Under the pieces are notes generated by a model that saw nothing but the letters and a program-made list of their open reading frames with translations, ran no database searches and was not told where the DNA came from. Position numbers and translations under genes: made by a program. Positions 32,396 to 43,700 of a DNA stretch of 55,106 nt are shown here, in pieces. Origin of the DNA: a virus; the IMG/VR virus record IMGVR_UViG_3300033571_001224, positions 1-55,106 of that record; one strand, given 5' to 3'. Numbering within the stretch: the stretch's first letter is position 1; each line of letters opens with the position of its first letter.

Positions 32396-34081
32396 ATGCA
32401 AGCCCCCAAGGAAGTGATGGAGGATTTCAGAAACCACCTCTACTTCAGTTTTAAGTACTTAGGTTTAGGTGAACCTACTGCCAAGCAATATGCCATGGCT
32501 AATCGCCTACAAGAAAATGCAATTGATTTTATTTTACAGGCTGGTCGTGGTGATGGTAAGTCCGTCATCATGGCAGCGTATGTATCTTGGCTTCTCCTGA
32601 AGAACCCCAATACTACAATACTTGTATTATCTGCCACAGCAGACAAGGCCATCAAGTTCGTATCTCAGGTACGGGCGGTGGTTACCCTAGTCCCCTACAT
32701 GAAGGCATTGGAGCCACAGGAGGGAGACAAGGACTCAGCCTTTGGATTCAACCTCCACAATCGGACCAAGTTTGGTCAGGATCTTTCCGTGACTGCCCGA
32801 GGCATTACCTCGCAGATCACAGGTCTCCATGCCGATAAGATTGTGTGTGATGATATTGAGATCCCTGAGAACTCCGATACCCCACAGGCCAGAGAGAAAC
32901 TCTGGGAGCGATGCCTTGAGCTGGAGAATGTAAAGAACAAGGTTAAGGATGCAACCATCCAGTTCCTTGGTACACCCCAGTCAAAGGACTCTGTGTACAA
33001 CAAGCTAGGTGGCATCTACAAGATCATCAAGTTCCCCGCCGTCATGCCAGACCTAGACAATGCCGAGGATGTGGAGGATGTTGATCCCTATATTCTGGAA
33101 CTAGGTCTCCCTGCAGATGAGTCTACTCAGCCTGAGCGGTTCACTACCGAAGGCATGAGAGAACTAGAGGGAAAGGTAGGTCCAGTTAACTTTGACTTGC
33201 ACTATCGACTAAAGACAACCAGCGCAGACAATAAGAAGTATCCACTAAGACTGGAAGATCTGATTGTGTTAGATGTAGATCCAGAAGTATTCCCCATAAA
33301 GGTTATCCATGCCAAGAAGGATGTCAATAGACGAGTCTCTTCATTTGGTATGAAGGGTGACCTTGTGTATGAACCCATGCACATTGAACCTCAGTTCGTT
33401 CCTTATACCCAGACTGCCATGTTCATTGACCCCTCAGGCCGAGGTGCAGACGAGACTGCTATTTGCATTGCCTCCTTTGCCCACGGTTATGTGGTCATTC
33501 ATGAGTTGCTTGGTATCCAAGGTGGCTATGATACTCCTACGCTAATGCAGGTGTGCAAGTTAGTCAACCGATATAATATTAATCTTATTCGGTACGAGTC
33601 CAACTATGGTGATGGTATGTTTGGCAAGATCATGCAGCCAGTCATCAGTGAACACTGTGGCCCCGTAGCCATTGAAGAGTACCGAGTATCCGGTCAGAAG
33701 GAAGTTCGTATTGTGAATGCCCTTGAGCCTATCATGGCACAGCATCGCTTGGTGATGGACACCGAGGTAGTGCTGAGCAAGGAAAACCAGATGCAGATTA
33801 CCCGTATCCAGACAAAGCGCGGGGCACTCAAGCACGATGACCGTGTGGATGTCCTCAGTGCTGCGGTATCCTTCTGGACAGATGCGCTTGCCATTGACCC
33901 CGCTAGGGAGATGGAAGTACGCAAGGAACAAGAGTACAAGGAAAAGGTAAAGGATTGGATGTCAAACAAGAGAGCCTTGGGTATTCTTGGTGAAAGAATC
34001 TCAGGCGCAGTTCTGTTGAATGGCAAAGATCCTACAGATAAAAAGAATGCAAGATCAATTCTAAAGAGAGGCCGTAGATGA
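32396..34081 (+). CDS. terL: Terminase large subunit, T7 gp19-like
   Basis: This 561-aa motor packages DNA into the head. Walker A is GRGDGKS (residues 50-56), Walker B ends at D152 and D153 with the catalytic Glu in VCDDIE. The C-terminal nuclease has D345 (FIDPSGRGADE) and the KHDDRVDVLS cluster (D481, D482, D485). Length is near the 586 aa of T7 gp19. GAAAGGAAACCT precedes the ATG. The stop overlaps the sulfotransferase-like gene as ATGA. Unlike in T7, internal virion genes follow it rather than precede the tail. Confidence 0.95.
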   Translation: MQAPKEVMEDFRNHLYFSFKYLGLGEPTAKQYAMANRLQENAIDFILQAGRGDGKSVIMAAYVSWLLLKNPNTTILVLSATADKAIKFVSQVRAVVTLVPYMKALEPQEGDKDSAFGFNLHNRTKFGQDLSVTARGITSQITGLHADKIVCDDIEIPENSDTPQAREKLWERCLELENVKNKVKDATIQFLGTPQSKDSVYNKLGGIYKIIKFPAVMPDLDNAEDVEDVDPYILELGLPADESTQPERFTTEGMRELEGKVGPVNFDLHYRLKTTSADNKKYPLRLEDLIVLDVDPEVFPIKVIHAKKDVNRRVSSFGMKGDLVYEPMHIEPQFVPYTQTAMFIDPSGRGADETAICIASFAHGYVVIHELLGIQGGYDTPTLMQVCKLVNRYNINLIRYESNYGDGMFGKIMQPVISEHCGPVAIEEYRVSGQKEVRIVNALEPIMAQHRLVMDTEVVLSKENQMQITRIQTKRGALKHDDRVDVLSAAVSFWTDALAIDPAREMEVRKEQEYKEKVKDWMSNKRALGILGERISGAVLLNGKDPTDKKNARSILKRGRR

Positions 34082-34575
34082 GCATAGTTGTTGTGACTGG
34101 TGTGGGACCTAGAACCGGGACTTCCTTTGTAATGAAGAAAGCCAAGGATGCTGGTCTGCCAATCATTGGAAAACCTTTTGATAAAACTCTGGTACCCGAA
34201 CATAACCCTAACGGGTATTTTGAGACTACCTCAACAAAGCCAAAGGTTCTCGACAACCATGTAGTAAAGCTATGGTCTCCTGACTTAGCGTTAATACCTC
34301 AATTTCTAATTTCCAAAATCGTAATACTTGAGCGCAAGGATAAGCTAGCGCAGATGCACAGTACATACAAGGTATTCAAGGATGAGTGCAAGCTCATGCC
34401 TGAGTTAGCAAAGATGTACAACCCATCTACCATTATCCAAGAACATGATGCGTATCTCAAGCAGTGGTCAAAACAATTTAATCAAAATAATATTATGCGA
34501 GTGTACACTGAGGATCTAAATGATTCCGTTGAAAGTATACTCAGCTTTTTAGAAAGAGGCTTAACATGGGCGTAG
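34078..34575 (+). CDS. Sulfotransferase-like P-loop protein
   Basis: This 165-aa protein starts with VVVTGVGPRTGTSFVM (residues 4-19), a GxPRxGTS loop like the PAPS-phosphate site of sulfotransferases, followed by EHNPNGYFET. Full sulfotransferases are longer, and the 3'-phosphate-binding second motif is not obvious, so activity is uncertain. Small proteins of this sort are known next to virion genes in some environmental phages. It overlaps terL by 4 bases and the next virion gene by 10, so it is made with the late proteins. It may modify a virion or host surface component. Confidence 0.65.
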   Translation: MSIVVVTGVGPRTGTSFVMKKAKDAGLPIIGKPFDKTLVPEHNPNGYFETTSTKPKVLDNHVVKLWSPDLALIPQFLISKIVILERKDKLAQMHSTYKVFKDECKLMPELAKMYNPSTIIQEHDAYLKQWSKQFNQNNIMRVYTEDLNDSVESILSFLERGLTWA

Positions 34576-35327
34576 CAATCGCAATGGGCGGCATGGCATT
34601 GGCATCAGGGATCATGGGAGCATTCGGTGCTTCTTCCCAAGCAAGTGCTCAAGCACAGGCCGCTGAGATTCAGCAGCGTAACCAGAACTTCCAGAATGAG
34701 TGGCAGAAGGCCTCTCAAGATCGTAACACCATGCGCCAGTTCCAAGCATCCTTGGAGCGCAATGCACAGATTGAGAAGGCAGCAAACAAGGAAAGAGCCA
34801 TGTCCGAGCTATACTTGGACAAGACCTTCTCCAATCAGAAAAGCACTCTCAGCAAGCAGACCGCAGAAGTAAACTCACAGTTTATCTCTGCAATGAATGG
34901 TCGTTATATTAATACAAATAGCGGCACAGCCCGAGCACTGCTTCGCCAGAACATGGAAGCACTGGGCAATAACATGGCAGCTCTAAAGCTAAACCATCGT
35001 AGTGCTTATAACGATATCGTAAATCAACAACAGGCCAGACTGGCTCAGCGCAATAGTTCAATGTCCCCAGATCTTGGAGTATTCCTCCCTAGCACTGGCG
35101 GTATTGCTGACAACTCCTCTACTGCTCTTACTACTGGCCTGATTCAGGCAGGTATTCAGGGTGCTACAGTGGGTATCAATGCACAGCTCCAGTATGGTAA
35201 GCCATCTGGTCGCTCAGCTACACCACAGCCCGGTGGAACATCCGGCGGCGGTGGAGCCAACTGGGCCTATGGTATTATGAACCAAGCGTTTAATGCTGCT
35301 ATCCCATCAATGAATATTGGAGGCTAA
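34566..35327 (+). CDS. Internal virion protein, T7 gp14-like
   Basis: This 253-aa protein begins with a hydrophobic Gly/Ala/Met segment (IAMGGMALASGIMGAFGA, residues 4-21), then Gln-rich coiled-coil helices (AEIQQRNQNFQNEWQK), and ends with a Gly/Ser-rich region. This profile, and its place as the first of a series of large internal proteins, match T7 gp14, which forms the outer-membrane pore of the DNA ejection channel. No cysteines. The start lies inside the previous gene end (AGAGGC upstream). Confidence 0.75.
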   Translation: MGVAIAMGGMALASGIMGAFGASSQASAQAQAAEIQQRNQNFQNEWQKASQDRNTMRQFQASLERNAQIEKAANKERAMSELYLDKTFSNQKSTLSKQTAEVNSQFISAMNGRYINTNSGTARALLRQNMEALGNNMAALKLNHRSAYNDIVNQQQARLAQRNSSMSPDLGVFLPSTGGIADNSSTALTTGLIQAGIQGATVGINAQLQYGKPSGRSATPQPGGTSGGGGANWAYGIMNQAFNAAIPSMNIGG

Positions 35328-35328
35328 T

Positions 35329-36381
35329 ATGGCAGATAAAAATTTATTTGCATCTCTGCAGAAGATTGCAGCAGAAGCCAAAGGCAATATCTCCACAAAC
35401 GATACAGGCAATGAGAAGTTAATCGACTCTCAGGATATCTCAAAGATTAAGAATGCAACTCAGATTGCAAACGACATGTATCCAGACCACGCTGCAAAGC
35501 GGTTTGACTACTGGAAGAAGTCGGTATCTTTGGATGGCATGTCTAACAATGCTCGTAACGAGTACTGGAAGACTTATGAAAAGATGCATCCCCGTGGTCT
35601 TGATGGGGCCAAGAGTGATTTTATTAATGTTACTCTTAATGAAGTAGGTCTTGTCAACGGAGTCTCCAACAAGGAGTTCCTGTTGCGGGATCGTATCTCT
35701 AACTCCCCACCTTGGGCCAATGATGTCCTCGGCTCAGAGCTTGCAAAGTATTCCACTGTGGTTGCCAATGCCAACATGAGCAAGGCCAGCCAAGTCTACG
35801 GCAAGTCTCTGCAGGATAAGATCAATCGCTTTGTGCATAGCGCAAGCCTTGATCCCGATGTCTCTGTAGATCAGCACACTTCAGACTTCCTTCGTATGGA
35901 ACAACTAAATCTGTTTGATGTTGCCTCGGTCAGCAATGGCCGTATTGGCGCACACGATCAGTCTGGTCAGTTTGTTCCCGGCTTTGCTATTGCAGACCGT
36001 AAGCAAATCTTCCCAAAGGATTTCTATGGAACTCCATCAGTTGCTGAGCAGGTTATTGTACGAGATACTGCAACCAAGCCAATCAAGGATGCAGTCGAAA
36101 CAAGAATCATTAATCAGCGCAGCTCTATTTCCCGTCAGGAAAGACTGTCCGCCATGGAAGCCACAAAGCTTTTGGAGGCAGGTCATTACCCAATGGATCG
36201 TTGGGGCGAGGCGTTCTCAATCAATCCAGAGGCTAGCAAGGAAGATCAGATTTCCCGTGGTTTAAAGGGAGAGATTGCCGCTGGTCGGATTAAGTCTAAT
36301 AAGGATTTAATTGAAGGAATCTATACTGCAATGACAAAGTTCCCAACAATGTTTGGAGATTTAAATAATGGCGGAAGTTAA
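35329..36381 (+). CDS. Probable internal virion protein
   Basis: This 350-aa protein is not recognised by itself. It is soluble, helical, rich in Asn, Asp and Lys, with no cysteines or membrane segment. Start ATG 35329 has GGAGG 5 to 6 bases upstream; TTG 35317 would extend it by four codons. It lies between the gp14-like and gp15-like genes, and its end overlaps the next start by 14 bases. A core or ejection-channel role is inferred from this context. Confidence 0.6.
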   Translation: MADKNLFASLQKIAAEAKGNISTNDTGNEKLIDSQDISKIKNATQIANDMYPDHAAKRFDYWKKSVSLDGMSNNARNEYWKTYEKMHPRGLDGAKSDFINVTLNEVGLVNGVSNKEFLLRDRISNSPPWANDVLGSELAKYSTVVANANMSKASQVYGKSLQDKINRFVHSASLDPDVSVDQHTSDFLRMEQLNLFDVASVSNGRIGAHDQSGQFVPGFAIADRKQIFPKDFYGTPSVAEQVIVRDTATKPIKDAVETRIINQRSSISRQERLSAMEATKLLEAGHYPMDRWGEAFSINPEASKEDQISRGLKGEIAAGRIKSNKDLIEGIYTAMTKFPTMFGDLNNGGS

Positions 36382-39300
36382 AAATGAACTTAGTAAATTA
36401 CTAGGCCAGAGAGGCTTAGATCCACTACAGCAAACTATATATGAACAGGGACCAAAGAATTCTTTTGTTGCCCCTGAAGTACAGAATGTATATCAAGAAG
36501 GTAAAGTATACTTCCCTTCTCCACAAGTTCAAGTAGAGAGTAGCGATGTTGCATGGTACAAGCTCGGTGAGTTTGCTTTTGATGCAGCCTTGAAGACATT
36601 CACAAATGTTCAAGACTATCTAATTGAAACAAAGCAAAACGGTATAGTTGATGCCAAAGATCAGGCGCAGACTGCGCTTTTTGATCTGGAGAGTAAGCTT
36701 AGCACCGAAAGCTATAACGCTGGTGCTCAGAAGAGAGAGAAGCAAGCAGCCCTTATCGAAGATATGCAAGCTGAAGCTAATCTCATTCGGCAAACATATG
36801 CTGACAAAGTAAAGAATGTTTTAGGTGATGATCATGATTTACTCCTGAATCCAAACCTAGACATGAACACTCTTGGTCTCAAGTATCAGAAGCTTGCTCT
36901 AACTAGCAGAGGAAGCGATAGAGATATTAGCCGTACAGCCAATCGAATGCTGTATCAACTTGAGCGTGTGAACAAAAACACCGAACAAGTCAATGATATG
37001 TCCAAGGCATGGATGGCTGGTGCTGGTATTACAAAAGATAATATTTCTGCATTTCAGACAGGCCTTGCTCCTATCCCAATGAATAATGGCGTTCCTGTCA
37101 TTGGAGTTGATGTGCAGCCAAATGGCTCCTTTAAAATGAAGACAGCCGTTATTGATAATATAGAAGTTTCGTTGTTAATTAAACATGAAGGACAAGAAGG
37201 CTACTTCTTAAACTTACAAGCTATTGATGCAGCAAGTTGGGATGATCTACAGGGACTAGTATTACTAGATCAGAAGAACAGCTACTTAGCAAGTCCCGCT
37301 GCTAAGCAGTTTACCAAGACAACCGAAGATATCTTAACTAATGTAGCCAATACTGAAGGCTCTGCTATGAGCACAGGTATGTCTGCGTATGCTGGCCAAG
37401 TCTTAGCACAGTTTCCAGACTCCATAGCAGAACGAATGATCAATGGTCTGAGTGGATTAGGTACTGATGTTATTACCAAAGAAGGTGCGCGTATGAAGCT
37501 AATGATGCTTCGTGATGCGGCTATTCAGAGGATGCCTATTGAGCAAATCAATACCCTCACAGCAATGTCTAACCAGTCTCTTGGCCAATCTATTGATGGT
37601 CTGCGTAAGTTACAAGCATCTAGTGGTGGTTTAATATATGGAAATATCAGAGAAACTGGAAGAATGGATGAGCTTAATTTAGAAGCTGATGCAATCTTGA
37701 AAGTAATTGCTGGTATTAATCCAGAAGAACCACTACTCAAGCAGGACTTTAAGTTCAAGCCTGATTCTACAGGTAGCGGCTTTACTACTGCTAATCCTAA
37801 CAACGCTATTATATTATCTCACTTCTTGCAAAAGAATCCCGGACTAATGCCAGTCGTTGCTCGGGTAATGGCTACAGCCAAAGACAATAGCGCACTATAT
37901 ACAAATGCAGATGGTACTATAGATCCAGCAAAGCGTTCTGCTCTACTTGGTAAGCTTCTGCATGAACAAGTTAATTCATCTAATTATGTTAACCTAGGTG
38001 CTCAGGCCGATGGTACGCCAACCTATGTTTATAATCCCGGCTTGATGCATGTACAACAAGGCATGTCTGAGTTAGCCAGAGACACACAAAAGACAGTCGG
38101 ATGGCCTACTGCATTTAAAGATCCTAGCAAGCATCAGCAGGTCATGGCACAGACTGCATGGTTCTCTACAGACATTGGCAGCACATCTTCCAAAGCAAAA
38201 ATCATGGAGATGTCTGCAGATCAGGCTTATGAAGCTGCTCGGTCTTTCATCCCAACTGCAGATAAAGATTTATTTGTTAAGGGATGGGAAGCAATGCAAG
38301 CCGTTCAGGATGATCCTGAGTACGGCTATCGCAGTGCAAGTCTACCTCCAATGGCTATGCTATACAGACTAGCCTTGGCTGCTACTCCTACTGTTCAGGA
38401 AAAGTCTGGTGCTTTTGCTATGTTTAGCGTAGCATCACCAGAGCAGCGAGAGCAAGCCATGAAGCGTATCATGGATGACTTCCCCCTAGAAGTTGATCCT
38501 ACTACTGGTTTTATGCCCGGTATTTCCATTGACATTGACACAGGTGCTTCTAGCCTTGACTTCATTGGTGCTACCAATGGTGGCATTCCTATTGCCATTA
38601 CGGGCATTAAAGGAAAGTCTGGTATTGATTATATGGACGCTACTTACTCTATCTCAAGTAGAGTCAATGGCCGTGTAATTCCTAAAGGCAGCGATGGTAT
38701 GCCATCTCTAATGATTCATGCTAGCTCAGTCAATGATAAGAACCCTGAGTTCTCTTCTAATCTGAAGAGACTGGGCAGTGCTTATCGTGGAAACTTGGAT
38801 ATGTCCATTGCAACCAATCAAGACATGCCAAACGGAAACAGCCTTAATATTCGATCTGAAGAAATTCAGAATGTTATTAGTGCAACTACCACTCCATACC
38901 TACCAAAGAAAGCACAGGCAATTTTTGGTAACATTCTAATTGATCAACCACTAGTTAATGCAGAGACAGCTATTGCTTCTTTAAGCCGAAATGGTGTTGC
39001 TCTGCGTGAAGTGGTTGATAGTGATCCTCAGTTGAGCAAGGTAAAGAAGTTAATGTATGAAGTTGCAGATATCAATGGCAGAGGACCAGCTACGGTGGAT
39101 AACCGTGTGCTCTTTAGCCCAGAAAATCTACAGCGTCTATATACGCAAGCAGTGGCCCGTGGAGCAAAGACACAAGGAGACTTTGTTGGCTTTGTGTTAG
39201 GAACAATGAAGACATTCCAAGAGAACAAGGCATCTCTAAAAGAGAGAGACTTTGTTGCTCAGAATCAAACCAACTCCGACACTACGCAAGACATTGTAAT

Positions 39301-40729
39301 GCAGGGTGAAGAGCAAGGACGAATCCTTTGGAAGCCAAGCTCTCCTAGGTTCTTTGACTTTGTTACTGATCAAGCCCGACAAGGCAAGACAGTATACTCT
39401 GGTCCTGCTCCTGAAGATCCAGAGAACAAGACAGCATATTATGTTATGGATGCAGAGCAAGCTACTCAGCGTGGCTTGGCTGTTGCCATTGACGCTACCA
39501 TGCTTCCTGATCTAGACGCCTCTCCCCGTGGTAAGTCACAGGCAAAGCGAAGACAGATTAACGCTACTCGGGATATTCTATTCCCATCAAAACCACAAGC
39601 AGATACGATTTCTCTGACAGAGATAGGTAGACAATCAACTCTTCCCTCTAACATGCAGAAGCAGTTTCAGGAAGACTTCAATGCCTTTGTGGCAAAGAAT
39701 GATATCGGTGATTTTGTAGACCTTCCCTTTATTGATCTATCTGGTTATTATACCGACAACGGTAAGATGCCTGATGATATCGCAAAGGTTCCTCAGAAGT
39801 ATATCCTACCCGGACACAGTTCTACCAGACCATGGGTTGATCGGCGTGAGCGCAAGGATTCTTTTGGTCGTAAAAACGAACTGGTTCAGAATGTAAAGGA
39901 TACTACTAAGACAATCCAGACATCTGGGTTCTCTGATGAACAGCTGCGTCAAGCAGAGGAACAGCTAGGTTTCCCTGTTTATGTTCCCGGTAAGATAGCC
40001 AATGTTGCTATAGAAGGAACATCTTCAATACTCGGCGGTCTCTTTGGATTTGCTAAGACTGTTGACGATGCTTTGTCCAAGGGCATGACTCAGGCTGGTA
40101 ATAACCTCAATGCAGATATTGAAAAGAATGCTATTGAAGTTCATAGACAGCAGACAATGGAACAATACAACAAAGATCCTTATGCGTGGTACAACAAGGT
40201 CTTTGGTGGTGATGCATTAACCGCTCTCCGTAGAAACCCACCAAACAAAAATGAAGTTAAAGTTCCAGAAAAGTTCTTTAATTTTATTAATGCCGTGGTT
40301 GACTTTGGTGAGCCAATGGGTCCATCACCTTTCCATTACCTAGGCATTACTACAGATCGTCAAAAGAAGTTGATTAGCACAGGCTGGTCTACGCTAGAAA
40401 CAGAATATCAAATTCGCCTAAATCTTAGTAATAAGTCAGATATACTTGCTGACATTCATGAGACTATTGATAATTTAGAACCAAATACTTTTCAACTTAG
40501 TTCCTCTGATAGCGTGGCATTTTCCAATAGCCTTTATCAAGCAACTAAAGACACTGACAATCCTCTTACAAAAGAAGAGGCAGAGTTCCTTGCAGCAACA
40601 CCTGCATGGAGACCTGACTTAAAGAGAGCATATTTTAATCTGAGTTTATACCCAGATGGATATGTTGGTCACACTTACAAAACAACCCGTGCATCCATTG
40701 TGGATGCATTGAGAAAGTTGTTGAAGTAA
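36368..40729 (+). CDS. Large internal virion protein, T7 gp15-like by position
   Basis: This 1453-aa protein is mostly helical and soluble with no strong membrane segment. The N-terminal 130 residues (KLGEFAFDAALKTFTNVQDYLIE, split by charged loops) look like a long helical bundle. By position, between gp14-like and a giant gp16-like gene, it would be the periplasmic tube of the ejection channel, though it is about twice T7 gp15 (747 aa). I see no enzymatic signature. Overlap with the previous gene supports ATG 36368. The gene is followed by a 37-base gap. Confidence 0.7.
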   Translation: MAEVKNELSKLLGQRGLDPLQQTIYEQGPKNSFVAPEVQNVYQEGKVYFPSPQVQVESSDVAWYKLGEFAFDAALKTFTNVQDYLIETKQNGIVDAKDQAQTALFDLESKLSTESYNAGAQKREKQAALIEDMQAEANLIRQTYADKVKNVLGDDHDLLLNPNLDMNTLGLKYQKLALTSRGSDRDISRTANRMLYQLERVNKNTEQVNDMSKAWMAGAGITKDNISAFQTGLAPIPMNNGVPVIGVDVQPNGSFKMKTAVIDNIEVSLLIKHEGQEGYFLNLQAIDAASWDDLQGLVLLDQKNSYLASPAAKQFTKTTEDILTNVANTEGSAMSTGMSAYAGQVLAQFPDSIAERMINGLSGLGTDVITKEGARMKLMMLRDAAIQRMPIEQINTLTAMSNQSLGQSIDGLRKLQASSGGLIYGNIRETGRMDELNLEADAILKVIAGINPEEPLLKQDFKFKPDSTGSGFTTANPNNAIILSHFLQKNPGLMPVVARVMATAKDNSALYTNADGTIDPAKRSALLGKLLHEQVNSSNYVNLGAQADGTPTYVYNPGLMHVQQGMSELARDTQKTVGWPTAFKDPSKHQQVMAQTAWFSTDIGSTSSKAKIMEMSADQAYEAARSFIPTADKDLFVKGWEAMQAVQDDPEYGYRSASLPPMAMLYRLALAATPTVQEKSGAFAMFSVASPEQREQAMKRIMDDFPLEVDPTTGFMPGISIDIDTGASSLDFIGATNGGIPIAITGIKGKSGIDYMDATYSISSRVNGRVIPKGSDGMPSLMIHASSVNDKNPEFSSNLKRLGSAYRGNLDMSIATNQDMPNGNSLNIRSEEIQNVISATTTPYLPKKAQAIFGNILIDQPLVNAETAIASLSRNGVALREVVDSDPQLSKVKKLMYEVADINGRGPATVDNRVLFSPENLQRLYTQAVARGAKTQGDFVGFVLGTMKTFQENKASLKERDFVAQNQTNSDTTQDIVMQGEEQGRILWKPSSPRFFDFVTDQARQGKTVYSGPAPEDPENKTAYYVMDAEQATQRGLAVAIDATMLPDLDASPRGKSQAKRRQINATRDILFPSKPQADTISLTEIGRQSTLPSNMQKQFQEDFNAFVAKNDIGDFVDLPFIDLSGYYTDNGKMPDDIAKVPQKYILPGHSSTRPWVDRRERKDSFGRKNELVQNVKDTTKTIQTSGFSDEQLRQAEEQLGFPVYVPGKIANVAIEGTSSILGGLFGFAKTVDDALSKGMTQAGNNLNADIEKNAIEVHRQQTMEQYNKDPYAWYNKVFGGDALTALRRNPPNKNEVKVPEKFFNFINAVVDFGEPMGPSPFHYLGITTDRQKKLISTGWSTLETEYQIRLNLSNKSDILADIHETIDNLEPNTFQLSSSDSVAFSNSLYQATKDTDNPLTKEEAEFLAATPAWRPDLKRAYFNLSLYPDGYVGHTYKTTRASIVDALRKLLK

Positions 40730-40766
40730 TCCTATTTATGGCGCATTGCTCCCAGAAAGGGTAATA

Positions 40767-43700
40767 ATGTTTGATTTTGCACAAGGCTTTCCAAGCCAAC
40801 CTTCGCTGCCTACTTCCGGGCCGCTGAACTACCAAGCCGAAAAGTCAATCCAAGTTCGTGGATTTGGCGAGATGGGGTGGAACCCAGTAAACATGGTTGG
40901 CGGTATGCTCAACCAAGTAGTCGGTGATGATTATGTTCGCGTTCTTGATGCCTCTGGCCTACGCGATGGAATTAACTGGACCCATGGTGAACTTCGCAAG
41001 GTAGCGGATAACCGTGAGTATGGAAATCTTGAATACTTCATTAATACCCTTAACGGTGGTAAGCAAAACGATGCAGCAGTTGGCTTGGGATGGGCCTTAG
41101 AATCCTCCCAAGCCATGCTGCTTCGTCAGATTCTAGGTAATAAGCCACTAGAGCCAGTGATGTTTGCTCCTAGTGAAATTACTCCAGAGATCATGGCCGC
41201 TGAAGAACAGGAACTAAAAGGACTATTATCGACTGATGGTGTCTCAGAAGAGAACCAGAAGCGAGTACAAGAAATTTCAAACAAGAAAGCTTATGTCGAA
41301 TCAAAGACACAAGCTGACAAGAACCTAGGCTTTAACTGGTGGGATTGGTATAAGCAAACCAATGTGTTTAATGCTGCTTCCACCTTGGGAGTCAATGTTC
41401 TTGGTGATAAGGATATTATTGATACACTTACTGAGTATGATCCAAACTTTAAGTCAAACGATTGGTTTGATAATTTTGCTGCTGATCCAATTGTTAAGCA
41501 GGGTTTACTAGAAAACGGGATCACTGCAGATATTGTAGCTGAGTCACCAAATGCTGACCATGCTTTTATGCGTATTAGCCATATAATGTATGAGTCCAAT
41601 ACCCAAAAGAGAATGGGTACCTATAAGCCAACTAATTATGACTTTGTAAAGAACATGGGTTCAGGCTTAGTTAGTTTTATGGTGGATACCCCAACAGGTG
41701 CTACTATTATAACAGGAGCGGCTGTTACTACTGCAGCGTCAATTTTTAGCCCTGCTAACTTTGCTGCTGTAGGAGCCACTGCTTTAGGTGAAGCTGCTGT
41801 ACTGGGAGAAAGCGCTGTTGCCACAAGCAGCACCATGACCTTCCTTAATGGAGCAAAGACACTAGGCGAAACTCTCTATAAGCTCCCACTTGGTATGGCT
41901 CCTCAGTGGATGGAAGGTACTACCCTTTTATCAATGACTGCAGCTAACATAGCTTCCGGTGCTATTCAAGGAACAATCGGTTCTTACAATCAACAAGCCA
42001 ATGAGATTTCCTTTGGTGCTGCTACCATGTATGTCAATCCCTCTGTTCGTAGAGAGATGGATTATGGTGAGGTAGCAATAGAAGCACTGTATTCCGGTGT
42101 GATGATGGGTGGTCTATTTGGTTTGGGTGGTGGTCTTTTACGCTCTGTAAAAGGCATGACTGATAACGGACTAAAGGGACTAATCATTGATCCAGTAACA
42201 GGCAAGCGCAATAGACTAGACCGTAGCTTTACTTTCCAAGATACGCCACTAGGTAATACACTCCAGATGCTTCATATCAAGGACTACGAAAGAAGTCTCA
42301 TTGACCTGAAGCCAGTTGATGTTGTGCGTAATGAAGCCATTATTGAGAAGACTGATCCCACTCCAGATCGCCTTGCTGCCGAGACAGAAGGCTACGCTGA
42401 TAGAGCCGAGGCCAGAGAAGCGCTTAAGAATCCCGAGGCAGCAGAGGCTACCCCAGAGGATGTGGGCACTCGTAAGTATGAATCCGAAACAACAGAACAA
42501 TATATTAATCGTGTGGCCCCAAGCCGCACTATCCGTAACCTACCTGAGCTGGTGACTGAGGTTGCCAGAAGAACACAGGTAGAAGGTGGGCGTATGATTT
42601 CTTCCACAGAAGAGTATCATCAAATGACCCCACAGGATCAAGCAAGAACGCTGATCCGCACACAGGCTGTTCTTGAAGCGGCTAAGAGGGCCGAAGAGAA
42701 GGCTGTGGGTCTACCCAAGGAACGAGAGCGTGTCTTTGAGCAGTTAGAAGCTTCCCGCAAAGAAGCCTTACGCCGCATTGGCAAGACTCTTACTCCAATT
42801 GAATTCAAGAGACTGAAGGCAGAACTTAAGGGCGATAAGCCCAAAGTAAAGGGCAGTCTGCCTGAGCTGCTTACTGTAGCCAATGACAAAGCAAAGCCAA
42901 TCGCAGAACGAAAGGCTAATGCTGAAGAAGCCGCAGGACAAATCCTAGAGACAGCCCGTGCAGTTATTAAGAATCCTGATAAGGCTAAGGTAATCAAGTC
43001 AAAGGTTCCACAAGAAATTCTTGACAAGGTTGATGCTGTTGTTGTAGAAGAAGCTCTCACTGGTAGAGTCTCAGCAGAAACAGCAGAGGAAGTTAAGAGA
43101 AGTCTTTTAGCAGCCGAAGAACCTTTTACCTCTAGCCTTACCAAGCGTATTGAGCGAGCAGTAAAAGTCAATAGACTCTCTCCTGATCGCGTCGCTAGAA
43201 TCAATGCAATCAAAGAAGACCACACTCGTTTTGTGTCTCTAGTTAAGGGAAACAAGATGCGAGCACTGGCGCTGTACAACCACATCCACGAAGGCGTAGT
43301 TACTGGTGTACTTACTGCAGAAGATCGTGTTCTTATCTTAGCTTCCGTATCACACCTTAACTTTGATCTTAAGGGTTTTGCGATGGAGTATGCATATAAG
43401 AACATGGACGATGTTAATGTTGCAGGTGAATACAATGCCAAAACAAGAGTACTCACACTAAACACTAAGTCTACACCATCCAATAGAGCACATACAGTTC
43501 TCCATGAGATTGGACATGCTCTCTTCTCAAACGACATGCGTGGTGAAGTATATCTTGAGAATCTCAAGCTGTACAACAGCATGCGCGAAGGTACTCCTCT
43601 TTCCAGTAAGGGTATTCAATTAATTGATCCTCTTACAGAAAACCTAGGCAAGTACCATCTTCAGAATGTTGAAGAGTCATTTGTTCAATTGTTCTCCAAT

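Noticed and set aside
41640-42150. Transmembrane pore domain in the N-terminal part of the giant protein
   Set aside because: The Gly/Ala-rich hydrophobic stretches are suggestive, but ejected internal virion proteins often have such segments, and no clear channel signature is visible.
42638-43582. 314-aa open frame on the minus strand
   Set aside because: It mirrors the coding sequence of the giant virion protein and is rich in Ser, Leu and Arg, as expected for a shadow frame of biased codons.
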